Origin: Sphingopyxis sp. Root154 | Lineage (GTDB): Bacteria; Pseudomonadota; Alphaproteobacteria; Sphingomonadales; Sphingomonadaceae | Direction: 5' to 3' | Length of the DNA stretch: 64,000 nucleotides | Assembly (NCBI RefSeq): GCF_001427105.1 | Contig: NZ_LMGI01000003.1 | Span: forward strand, 598,618 to 662,617 | Part shown: piece by piece, positions 1 to 7,123 of the stretch | Layout: the number at the start of each line of letters is the position of its first letter | How positions within the stretch are numbered: position 1 is the first letter of the stretch | Program-made: the position numbers and the translations under genes | The notes under the pieces: generated by a model | What the model was told of the DNA's origin: nothing | Seen by the model: the letters and a program-made list of their open reading frames with translations, nothing else | The model's database searches: none

Positions 1-290
1 ACCCTCCGGGTCAGCCCCGCGTGGGCGATCGCAGTGCGAGCGGTCTTCAGCATCTCTTCGGAAATATCGATGCCGTGGAATTTCGCGCCGGGCCAGCAGC
101 GCGCCGCCGCGATCAGGTTGCGCCCGGTGCCGCAGCCGATCTCCAGCACATGCCCGCCGACCGGCGGCGTCAACTCGTCGATCAGCCGGTCGCGTCCCAG
201 CAGATAATATTTGCGCGTCAGATCGTAGATATGACGCTGACCGCGATAAACGCCGTCCATGCGCGCTGCGTGCCCCTCCCCCACAGTCAT
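1..290 (-). CDS. btaB: BtaB-type SAM-dependent N-methyltransferase, partial (C-terminus outside window)
   Basis: The minus-strand frame opens at an ATG at 288-290 and runs off the left edge. It begins MTVGEGHAARMDGVYRGQRH and carries SAM-binding motif I, VLEIGCGTGRNL, near residue 55, followed by the acidic HGIDIS strand that contacts the SAM ribose. The start lies 2 bp after the stop of btaA, so the two genes are co-transcribed and probably translationally coupled. In characterised systems BtaB transfers three methyl groups to the amino group of diacylglycerylhomoserine, giving the betaine lipid DGTS. The YxGQRxIYDLTRKYYLLGRDRLI segment is typical of BtaB. Identity rests on the N-terminal 96 residues and the btaA neighbour; only a general methyltransferase fold could be claimed from the motif alone. 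Confidence 0.85.
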   Translation of the reverse strand, partial: MTVGEGHAARMDGVYRGQRHIYDLTRKYYLLGRDRLIDELTPPVGGHVLEIGCGTGRNLIAAARCWPGAKFHGIDISEEMLKTARTAIAHAGLTRR

Positions 291-292
291 GC

Positions 293-1510
293 TCAGTCTC
301 GCAGGATGTAGAGATGGACCCCGCCATAAATGGCCGAGCGGTCGCGCCGCGTATAATCGATTGATTCCGCAGCGCGATAATCCCACCGTCGCAGCAAATC
401 GTCGGGAAGCCGCCCGGGGAGCAGGGTCGGTTCGGCGGCGGTGCGGAAGAGTACGCGTGCGCCGGGCCGAGCGGTGCGCGTGACCTCGCTCCACAGCGCG
501 GTCAATTGCGCGTCGCTCATCCAGTCCTGCGCGTCGAGGAAGATATAGCGGTCGAAGCTCGCCGCATCGGCGGCCGCCAGCATGTCGGTCATGTTCGCGT
601 GGAGCATCGTCACCCGCTCGGCGCGCGCGCGGACAGCGGCATAATGCGCCGCCTGCAAATAGGGCGGCAGCGAGGCCGTCGCACCCTTTCCATAGCCGCG
701 GCCAAATGCCTGCCAGGCGAAGTAATTTTCCTTGAGCGGGAAGTCGCAGGTCAGTTTTTCGAGGCGTCCGCGCAGGACATCGGCCATCGGCTTCCCGTCC
801 GCCAGCGCGTCATATTGGGCCGGCGGAATGCCGAGCCCGAAGAGCGACGATCGCTGGTCGGTGACCCAGCGAATGAATTTGCGGTCGAAGAAAGGCGCAA
901 ATTTCGTCTCGAAAATCGCACGCTGTTCCTCGATTGTCCTGGCTTCGAGGAACTGGCGCGGATCGACGCGGTGCATCCGGGCGACCAGGTGGGCAAGCCC
1001 GATGAAGCCGCCGAGCAGTCCGCGCTTGTAAAGCCCGTGCGCGAAGCCGTTGATCCGGCGCCGCCCGACGAGATCGCGGCCCTCCCAATAGCGCCGGCTC
1101 AGTTCGTCGAGATGCGGACGGACGAACGCGCGATAGTCGGCGATATTCCCGCTGCTGTCGGCGTCGGCGAAGAAGCGGCGAAGGCTGGCGTGATCGGGCA
1201 GCCGCTGGATCGCGACGCGTTTCAGATTGTTGAGGGCAACATGCGCGGTGTTGAGGTCGACCGCGACGATCTCCGCCGGGTCGGCGGTCAGATAGGAGAA
1301 GGCGTTGCAGCCGCCGCTCGCGATCGTCGCGATCCGGTTGCCCGGCGCAATCGCCAGCGCCTCCATGTCGACGACCGGATCTTCCCATATCTGGGCATAG
1401 ACGAGGCCCTTGAAGGCCAGCGCAAAAGCGCGGTCGAGCAGGCGTTGTTTCTGCTCGCCATCTTCACGAACGACGGCGGCGGCGATCTTGCGATTGGGTT
1501 GGCTGGCCAT
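293..1510 (-). CDS. btaA: BtaA-type SAM:diacylglycerol 3-amino-3-carboxypropyltransferase
   Basis: This is a DUF3419/BtaA family protein of about 405 residues. Known BtaA enzymes move the 3-amino-3-carboxypropyl group of SAM onto diacylglycerol at the membrane, making diacylglycerylhomoserine, the first step of betaine lipid synthesis. Visible features are the N-terminal YAQIWEDPVVDMEAL segment, the glycine-rich IATIASGGCNAFSYL SAM site and the following IVAVDLN strand. I chose the ATG at 1510 rather than one 14 codons upstream because a GGGGGAA ribosome site lies about 9 nt before it. btaB follows after 2 bp. A Pho-box-like site lies about 75 bp upstream, which matches the known phosphate-starvation induction of betaine lipids in other alphaproteobacteria. 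Function is inferred from family membership and the paired genes. Confidence 0.92.
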   Translation of the reverse strand: MASQPNRKIAAAVVREDGEQKQRLLDRAFALAFKGLVYAQIWEDPVVDMEALAIAPGNRIATIASGGCNAFSYLTADPAEIVAVDLNTAHVALNNLKRVAIQRLPDHASLRRFFADADSSGNIADYRAFVRPHLDELSRRYWEGRDLVGRRRINGFAHGLYKRGLLGGFIGLAHLVARMHRVDPRQFLEARTIEEQRAIFETKFAPFFDRKFIRWVTDQRSSLFGLGIPPAQYDALADGKPMADVLRGRLEKLTCDFPLKENYFAWQAFGRGYGKGATASLPPYLQAAHYAAVRARAERVTMLHANMTDMLAAADAASFDRYIFLDAQDWMSDAQLTALWSEVTRTARPGARVLFRTAAEPTLLPGRLPDDLLRRWDYRAAESIDYTRRDRSAIYGGVHLYILRD

Positions 1511-1585
1511 GCGAATGGGTTCCCCCGACAATGTTGATCCGGGGCTGCGCATGGCAGGCTTTCATGCGATTTCCGTGCCGGTTCG

Positions 1586-1603
1586 ATGACAATCCGGCGA
1601 CAG
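1586..1603 (-). promoter_or_regulatory. Pho-box-like PhoB operator upstream of btaAB
   Basis: On the minus strand the site reads CTGTCGC-CGGA-TTGTCAT: two 7-bp direct repeats separated by 4 bp. The PhoB consensus half is CTGTCAT; the left half matches 5 of 7 positions and the right half 6 of 7. It sits about 75 bp upstream of the btaA start, where a PhoB-dependent promoter could be. The spacing and direct-repeat form are seen in the sequence. Binding by PhoB is inferred. Confidence 0.65.
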
Positions 1604-1634
1604 CATCAAAAAAAGATACGCCGCCGGATCGGGG

Positions 1635-2087
1635 TCAATCGCGGCAATAACCCTCGCCGGTCTTGACGATCAGGCATTCCTTCTTGCCGGCGAGATATTT
1701 GAGGCCGGTTTCGTCGCCATTGCCGCGGCGCAAGCTTAGTTCCTCGGCGCCGCGCTTGAACTTGATGCCATGCTCGCTGTCCTCGCCGTCATAGGTCCCC
1801 TTTGTGTCGAGGTCCGACTGCATTTCCAGCTTATACTTGCCCGGTGCGGCGGGGGTGATCGTGGCGTACATGCCCTCGACCCCGGTCCATTTGCCCGCCC
1901 AGCTCGCGAAGCGATGCGGCGCGGTCGCGGGATCGGTGGCTTCTGCGCCCTCAGGCGGCATGGTTTCGACCGGAACCTCGGTCGTCGTCGCATCGGTCGG
2001 CGCAGGCGCGGGCGCCTCGGCCTTTTCGCAGCCGGCCAACAACACCAGAGCCGCGGCGCTCGCCAAAATTGCACTTTTCTGCATCAT
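1635..2087 (-). CDS. Small secreted lipoprotein of unknown function
   Basis: The 150-residue product starts MMQKSAILASAAALVLLAGC, a lipoprotein signal peptide with lipobox LLAGC, so the mature protein should carry a lipidated cysteine in the envelope. A Pro/Ala/Thr-rich linker (about residues 24-55) leads to a compact C-terminal domain with WAGKWTGVEGMY and the later KKECLIVKTGEGYCRD. The two C-terminal cysteines could form a disulfide. The start follows a strong GGAAGGAG ribosome site. I do not recognise a named family; the GKWxGxEG pattern resembles small lipocalin-like or lysozyme-inhibitor-like envelope proteins, but this is only a resemblance. It lies between the ammonia-lyase gene and btaA on the same strand and is separated from btaA by its own promoter region. 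Confidence 0.8.
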   Translation of the reverse strand: MMQKSAILASAAALVLLAGCEKAEAPAPAPTDATTTEVPVETMPPEGAEATDPATAPHRFASWAGKWTGVEGMYATITPAAPGKYKLEMQSDLDTKGTYDGEDSEHGIKFKRGAEELSLRRGNGDETGLKYLAGKKECLIVKTGEGYCRD

Positions 2088-2137
2088 GCTTCTCCTTCCC
2101 CGTCCAAACGCATGTCAGCGGATTAGTTTCCGCCAGC

Positions 2138-3127
2138 CTATTCGGTGATGATCTCCGCGAACTTCAACGGGTCGACGTTACCGCCCGACAGCGTGACGAG
2201 CGTCGCGTCGGTCAGCGGCACCTTGCCCGCGAGCACCGCGGCGAGCGCGGCTGCCCCGCCGGGCTCGACGACGAGGTGCAATTTCTCGAACACCGTGCGC
2301 ATCGCGTGGCGCACTTCGTTCCGCGTCACGACGACACCGCGCACGCCGCGCGCCTGCAACACCGCGAAGTTGATCGGCCAGGTTTCAGGGGTCTGGAGCG
2401 CGTCGCACTCGGTGGGATAGGCCATATCCTCGACCGACAGGATTTCGCCGGCGGCGAGGCTGCGCGTCACATCGTCCCAACCCTCGGGCTCGACCGCGAT
2501 GATTTCGGCGTCGGGCAGCGCGAGCGCGAGCCCCGCCGACAAGCCGCCGCCGCCGCAGCAAGCGACCACCTTGTCGGGGCCGGCAATCCCGCGCCCGGCC
2601 ATCTGCGCCCTGGCCTCGGTCCCGGCGCTGCCCTGCCCCTCGATGATCCACGGGTCGCCATAGGCATGGACGAGCGTCCCGCCGCGCTGTTCGAGCAATT
2701 TCGCCGCGACCGCATCGCGCGATTCAGTGACGCGGTCATAAAGCACGACCTCGGCGCCCAATTGGCGCGTCGCGGCGAGCTTCATCGCCGGCGCATTGCT
2801 CGGCATCACGATCGTCGCCTTGATCCCGAGCCGCTTCGCCACCCAGGCGACGCCCTGCGCATGATTGCCGCTCGACACGCCGACGACCCCCGCCGCCGCC
2901 TCTTCGGGCGTCAGGTCGGTCAGCCGGTGCCAGGCGCCGCGGATCTTGAACGCGCCGACGGGCTGCAGGCATTCGGCCTTGCACCAGATGGTTTTGCCGT
3001 CGACTTCGAGCGGCAGCAGCGGTGTTTGGGGCAGCAATGCAGCGACTTTCGCCGCGGCGCGTTCGACACCCGCGAGCGTGGGTGCGCGGTTCGGGTTGAG
3101 CAAGGGATCGGGGCTTTGCTGTGTCAT
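2138..3127 (-). CDS. PLP-dependent threonine/serine dehydratase family protein (no ACT domain)
   Basis: This fold-type II PLP enzyme has 329 residues. The PLP-binding lysine is in GAFKIRGA (K61); SSGNHAQG binds the substrate carboxylate, CGGGGL at about residues 190-196 binds the PLP phosphate, and LSGGN is near the C-terminus. Enzymes of this group deaminate threonine or serine to 2-oxo acids, and close relatives are serine racemases or threo-3-hydroxyaspartate ammonia-lyases. The absence of a C-terminal ACT regulatory domain argues against the biosynthetic, isoleucine-inhibited IlvA form. An AGGA ribosome site precedes the ATG. It is divergent from the carboxyspermidine dehydrogenase gene, with a 64-bp shared upstream region. 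The exact substrate cannot be read from sequence. Confidence 0.88.
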   Translation of the reverse strand: MTQQSPDPLLNPNRAPTLAGVERAAAKVAALLPQTPLLPLEVDGKTIWCKAECLQPVGAFKIRGAWHRLTDLTPEEAAAGVVGVSSGNHAQGVAWVAKRLGIKATIVMPSNAPAMKLAATRQLGAEVVLYDRVTESRDAVAAKLLEQRGGTLVHAYGDPWIIEGQGSAGTEARAQMAGRGIAGPDKVVACCGGGGLSAGLALALPDAEIIAVEPEGWDDVTRSLAAGEILSVEDMAYPTECDALQTPETWPINFAVLQARGVRGVVVTRNEVRHAMRTVFEKLHLVVEPGGAAALAAVLAGKVPLTDATLVTLSGGNVDPLKFAEIITE

Positions 3128-3191
3128 GGCTTCGTCCTATAGGGCCGGCCATACAAGACAAGCCACATAGACAGGCGCAGGAGATTTTTCG

Positions 3192-4400
3192 ATGAGCAAG
3201 GTTCTGGTGATCGGCGCAGGCGGCGTCGGTTCGGTCGCGGTGCACAAGATGGCGATGAACCCCGACATTTTTCCCGACATCACGCTGGCGAGCCGCCGCA
3301 AGTTCAAGTGCGACGCGATCGCCGATTCGGTCAAGGAACGCACTGGCGTGACGATCAAGACCGCCGAAGTTGACGCCGACCATATCGACGCCACCGCGGC
3401 GTTGATCCGCTCGATCGGCGCGACGCACGTCGTGAACCTCGCGCTCCCCTATCAAGATCTCACGATCATGGAGGCGTGCCTCTCGACCGGCGCGCATTAT
3501 CTCGACACCGCGAACTACGAACCGCGCGACGAGGCGAAGTTCGAATATCATTGGCAATGGGCGTATCAGGATCGCTTCAAGGACGCGGGGCTGATGGCGC
3601 TGCTCGGCTCGGGTTTCGACCCCGGCGTGACCAGCGTCTTCACCACCTGGCTCAAGAAACATCATTTCGACCGTATCGACACGCTCGACATTCTCGATTG
3701 CAACGGCGGCGATCACGGCCAGCATTTCGCAACCAACTTCAACCCCGAGATCAATATCCGCGAAGTGACTGCGGTCGCGCGCCACTGGGAAAATGGCGAC
3801 TGGGTCGAAACCCCGCCGATGTCGGTGAAGCAGAAGTTCGACTTCGAGGCGGTGGGCGAAAAGACGATGTACCTCATGTATCATGAGGAGATCGAAAGCC
3901 TGAAGACGCACCTGCCCGAGATCAAGCGCATCCGTTTCTGGATGACCTTTGGCGAGGCCTATATCACGCACCTCACCGTGCTGCAGAATGTCGGCATGAC
4001 GCGCATCGACCCGGTGATCTACGAAGGCCGCGAGATCGTTCCGCTGCAGTTTTTGAAAGCGGTGCTTCCCGAACCATCGAGCCTTGGCGAGACGACCAAG
4101 GGCAAAACCAACATCGGCGTCATCGCGACCGGTTTGGCCAAGGACGGCAAGGAAAAGACGCTCTACCTCTACAATATCTGCGACCATGAGGATGCCTATG
4201 CCGAAACCGGCAATCAGGCGGTCAGCTACACCACCGGCGTTCCCGCGATGATCGGCGCCGCGATGATGGTCACCGGCACGTGGAGCGGCGACGGCGTGTT
4301 CAACATGGAGCAGATGGACCCCGATCCCTTCATGGACATGCTGAACAAGCATGGCCTGCCTTGGCAGGTGAAGGAATTGGACGGTCCGCTCGATTTCTGA
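3192..4400 (+). CDS. Carboxynorspermidine/carboxyspermidine dehydrogenase (saccharopine dehydrogenase family)
   Basis: The 402-residue product begins MSKVLVIGAGGVGSVAVHKM, a Rossmann fold NAD(P) site (GAGGVGS), and belongs to the saccharopine dehydrogenase-like group. The conserved body (LGSGFDPGVTSVF, DCNGGDHGQHFATNFNPEIN, YNICDHEDAYAETGNQAVSYTT) matches carboxynorspermidine dehydrogenase. The family reductively condenses aspartate semialdehyde with putrescine or diaminopropane to carboxy(nor)spermidine. An AGGAG ribosome site lies 8 bp before the start. The decarboxylase for the next step lies at 5951 and an ornithine decarboxylase at 9017, so putrescine is the likely amine and spermidine the likely end product. 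Many databases label such genes simply saccharopine dehydrogenase; the neighbouring decarboxylases support the polyamine role. Confidence 0.9.
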   Translation: MSKVLVIGAGGVGSVAVHKMAMNPDIFPDITLASRRKFKCDAIADSVKERTGVTIKTAEVDADHIDATAALIRSIGATHVVNLALPYQDLTIMEACLSTGAHYLDTANYEPRDEAKFEYHWQWAYQDRFKDAGLMALLGSGFDPGVTSVFTTWLKKHHFDRIDTLDILDCNGGDHGQHFATNFNPEINIREVTAVARHWENGDWVETPPMSVKQKFDFEAVGEKTMYLMYHEEIESLKTHLPEIKRIRFWMTFGEAYITHLTVLQNVGMTRIDPVIYEGREIVPLQFLKAVLPEPSSLGETTKGKTNIGVIATGLAKDGKEKTLYLYNICDHEDAYAETGNQAVSYTTGVPAMIGAAMMVTGTWSGDGVFNMEQMDPDPFMDMLNKHGLPWQVKELDGPLDF

Positions 4401-4413
4401 TCGATTTTACGTT

Positions 4414-4489
4414 TTTCGTCATTTCCGCAAAAGCACGAACCCGGTAGCCACGGCGAAACTGGGATCCCGATTTTGCGGGAATGACGAAA
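4414..4489. repeat. Extragenic palindromic repeat, copy 1
   Basis: Outer arms 4414-4432 and 4471-4489 are 19-bp inverted repeats that match at 18 positions (core CGTCATTCCCGCAAAA), with 38 bp between them. The same core occurs at 36412 and 44923. The element fills the 99-bp gap between two genes on the same strand. The right arm ends directly at the AAAGG that serves as ribosome site for the next gene. Confidence 0.8.
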
Positions 4490-4499
4490 GGTAGTCCGA

Positions 4500-5588
4500 A
4501 TGAAATTGCGATGGGGAGCGCTCGCCTTGCTTGCTGCTTTCGCCGCGCCTGCGGCAGCTCAAACCGACGACGCTTACGCCCCGGCGCGCGCGATCGTCGC
4601 TGACATCGGCAAGATCGTCACGCCAGACGGAGTGCAGGAGACGTTCGAGGTCACGCTGGGCGGCGCGCGACAGGTCGTGAACGTGCGCGGGTCGGACCGC
4701 GACAATCCAATCCTGATCTTCGTCCATGGCGGACCCGGCGCGGTCGAAATGCCCTTCGCGTGGGCGTTCCAGCGGCCTTGGGAAGACGTCTTCACCGTCG
4801 TGCAATATGACCAGCGCGGCGCGGGGCGCAGCTATCCGCTCAACGATCCCGCAACGCTCGCTCCGACGATGACGCCCGAGCGCTACCGCGACGATGCCAT
4901 CGAACTGATCGAGTTGATGAAAAAGCGCTACGCCAAGCGCAAGGTCGTGCTGATGGGCCATAGCTGGGGCTCGATCGTCGGGCTATCGGTCGCGGTGAAG
5001 CGGCCCGACCTGCTCTACGCCTATGTCGGCGTCGGTCAGGGGATCGACTTTCGTGAAGGCGAAAAGGCGGGCATGGCGTGGACCCGCGCCAAGGCGCTCG
5101 CGGCGGGCAACAAGGAAGCAGTGACCGCGATCGACGCGCTCGCGCCCTATCCGCAGGGCGAGTTCATCATCGCCAAGGCCGATGGCTGGCGCAAATATGC
5201 GATCCCCTATGGCTCGCTGATGTACAATAAGCCCGACCTCAACCTCTATTTCCAGACCCCGCGCCCCTCGCCCGAGTATAGCGAGGCCGACCGCAAGGCA
5301 TGGGGCAAGGGCAGCGAATTTTCGGTCACGACGCTGTGGCCGCGCCTCGCCGACGTCAGCTTCACCAAGGTGAAGAGGATGGATGTCCCGCTCGTCTTCC
5401 TGCTCGGACGGCATGACTATACAGTCCCTTCGCCGGTGGCGGCCCAGTGGTTCGGACAGGTTGAAGCACCCTCGAAGAAGCTCGTCTGGCTCGAACATTC
5501 GGCGCATATGCCGATGGTCGAGGAACCGGGGCATTTATTTGCCGCGCTGCTTCGCGATGTACTGCCGCTGACGAAAGACCCCAAATGA
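4500..5588 (+). CDS. Secreted alpha/beta hydrolase, proline iminopeptidase-like
   Basis: The 362-residue product has a signal peptide (MKLRWGALALLAAFAAPAAAQ), so it should act in the periplasm or outside the cell. The alpha/beta hydrolase core shows the oxyanion segment FVHGGPGA, the YDQRGAGRS strand found in prolyl aminopeptidases, the nucleophile elbow GHSWGS (Ser near residue 159), an LGRHDYTVP acid region and a late His in LEHSAHMP. Family members cleave amide or ester bonds; the substrate is not evident. It overlaps the DUF486 gene by 4 bp (ATGA). Together these two genes and the repeat in front of them separate the two polyamine genes, so they look like an insert rather than pathway members. 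Confidence 0.87.
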   Translation: MKLRWGALALLAAFAAPAAAQTDDAYAPARAIVADIGKIVTPDGVQETFEVTLGGARQVVNVRGSDRDNPILIFVHGGPGAVEMPFAWAFQRPWEDVFTVVQYDQRGAGRSYPLNDPATLAPTMTPERYRDDAIELIELMKKRYAKRKVVLMGHSWGSIVGLSVAVKRPDLLYAYVGVGQGIDFREGEKAGMAWTRAKALAAGNKEAVTAIDALAPYPQGEFIIAKADGWRKYAIPYGSLMYNKPDLNLYFQTPRPSPEYSEADRKAWGKGSEFSVTTLWPRLADVSFTKVKRMDVPLVFLLGRHDYTVPSPVAAQWFGQVEAPSKKLVWLEHSAHMPMVEEPGHLFAALLRDVLPLTKDPK

Positions 5589-5935
5589 CCGCCTATCTCG
5601 CGCCGATCGGCCTGCTGTTCGTCTCGAACATCTTCATGACTTTTGCCTGGTACGGACAGCTCGGCGCGGTGTCGCGGCCGATCTGGCTCGCGGTGCTGAT
5701 CGCGTGGGGAATCGCCTTTTTCGAATATTGCCTCGTCGTGCCCGCGAACCGCATCGGCTATGGCGTTTACACCGCCGCCGAACTCAAGACCTTGCAGGAA
5801 GTGATTACACTGGTCATATTCGCCGGGTTCGCGGTCTTCTGGCTCGGTGAGAAGCTGACCCTGAACCATCTCGTCGGCTTCGGTCTGATTGCGGCGGGGG
5901 CGTTCTTCATTTTCAAGGGACCGATTGCGGTCTGA
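5585..5935 (+). CDS. DUF486 / small DMT-type membrane protein
   Basis: This 116-residue protein has four hydrophobic segments, roughly residues 4-24, 32-52, 65-87 and 92-112, with the FVSNIFMTFAWYGQL, FFEYCLVVPANRIGYG and LKTLQEVITLVIFAGFAV segments typical of DUF486. The family belongs to the drug/metabolite transporter superfamily and is located in the inner membrane, but its substrate is unknown. The start overlaps the preceding hydrolase stop by 4 bp, so the two genes are translationally coupled. The carboxyspermidine decarboxylase gene begins 15 bp downstream, so all three are probably on one transcript. Confidence 0.85.
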   Translation: MTAYLAPIGLLFVSNIFMTFAWYGQLGAVSRPIWLAVLIAWGIAFFEYCLVVPANRIGYGVYTAAELKTLQEVITLVIFAGFAVFWLGEKLTLNHLVGFGLIAAGAFFIFKGPIAV

Positions 5936-5950
5936 GGTAAATATAGCGAC

Positions 5951-7123
5951 ATGGAAACCCGTGCCGGCGATCCCGGAGCCTTTGCCCGCTTCGACCTGAC
6001 CAGCGTGCCCTCACCCGCCTTTGTCGTCGACGCCGCGAAAGTGCGCGCGAATCTGTCGGTGCTTCGCCATATCGGCGATGCGTCGGGCGCGCGTGTCCTT
6101 GCGGCGCTCAAGGCGTTTTCGATGTGGTCGCTAGGGCCGGTGGTCGCCGAATATCTCGACGGTGTCTGCGCCTCTGGCCTCTACGAAGCCAGGCTCGGCC
6201 GCGGCGAATATGGCGGCGAAGTCGCAACCTATTGCGCCGGCTACAAGGAAGCCGACCTTCCCGAGATCGCGGCGCTGTCCGACCATCTTATCTTCAATTC
6301 GCCCGGCCAGATCGCGCGTTTCCGCCCGCTGCTCGACGACCTCCGCGCAAGGGGCGAGAGCTTCGACATTGGCCTCCGCATCAACCCGATGCACAGCGAG
6401 GGCGAGACCCCGAAGTACGACCCCGCCGCGCCGTGCAGCCGCCTCGGTTTCCCCGTAACCCAGCTGCTCCCCGAGCATATGGAGGGCATCGACGGCATCC
6501 ATATGCACAGCCTGTGCGAACAGGATTTTCCGCCGCTCCAGCGGACATGGGAAGCGGTGCAGCCGATGCTGCGTCCCTTCTTCAGCCAGCTCAAATGGAT
6601 CAATTTCGGCGGCGGCCATCATGTGACGCGCGCCGATTATCAGGTCGACGATCTGATCGCCTTTCTGAAACAGGTCCGCGCATCGACCGACTGCGACGTG
6701 ATGATAGAACCCGGCGAGGCGATCGCGCTCGACGCCGGGATCCTCGTCGGCGAAGTGCTGGACCTCTTCGACAACGGCATGGCGATCGGCATCACCGACA
6801 TTTCGGCGACGTGCCACATGCCCGACGTGATCGAGGCGCCCTATCGCCCCGCGATGCTCGATGAAGGCAGCGAAGGCATGCCGACGCGCCTCGGCGGCCC
6901 CTCGTGCCTCGCCGGCGACGTCATCGGCGACTATCGCCTGCCCGGCGGCGCACGCATTGGCCAGCGCTTCGCTTTTCTCGACCAGGCGCATTATTCGATG
7001 GTGAAGACGAACACCTTCAACGGGGTGCCGCTACCGTCGATCTGGTTGTGGGACAGCAAGAGCGACGAGCTCAAGCTGATCCGCGAATTCGGCTACGAGG
7101 ATTTCAAGACGCGGCTTGGGTGA
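5951..7123 (+). CDS. nspC: Carboxynorspermidine/carboxyspermidine decarboxylase
   Basis: This is a fold-type III (alanine racemase-like) PLP decarboxylase of 390 residues. The PLP lysine lies in LAALKAFSMW (K54), the HMHSLCEQ segment is in the barrel, GGGHHVTR binds the phosphate, EPGEAI follows, and the essential cysteine region is GGPSCLAGDVIGDY near residue 316. These features separate NspC from ornithine and diaminopimelate decarboxylases. The enzyme decarboxylates carboxy(nor)spermidine to (nor)spermidine in the cytoplasm, the last step of the SAM-independent route. Its 3' end overlaps the convergent flavoprotein gene by 20 bp, so there is no room for an independent terminator between them. 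Confidence 0.94.
   Translation: METRAGDPGAFARFDLTSVPSPAFVVDAAKVRANLSVLRHIGDASGARVLAALKAFSMWSLGPVVAEYLDGVCASGLYEARLGRGEYGGEVATYCAGYKEADLPEIAALSDHLIFNSPGQIARFRPLLDDLRARGESFDIGLRINPMHSEGETPKYDPAAPCSRLGFPVTQLLPEHMEGIDGIHMHSLCEQDFPPLQRTWEAVQPMLRPFFSQLKWINFGGGHHVTRADYQVDDLIAFLKQVRASTDCDVMIEPGEAIALDAGILVGEVLDLFDNGMAIGITDISATCHMPDVIEAPYRPAMLDEGSEGMPTRLGGPSCLAGDVIGDYRLPGGARIGQRFAFLDQAHYSMVKTNTFNGVPLPSIWLWDSKSDELKLIREFGYEDFKTRLG

Noticed and set aside
2736..4352. 538-codon minus-strand frame
   Set aside because: It runs through the carboxyspermidine dehydrogenase antisense and then out of frame through the ammonia-lyase gene.
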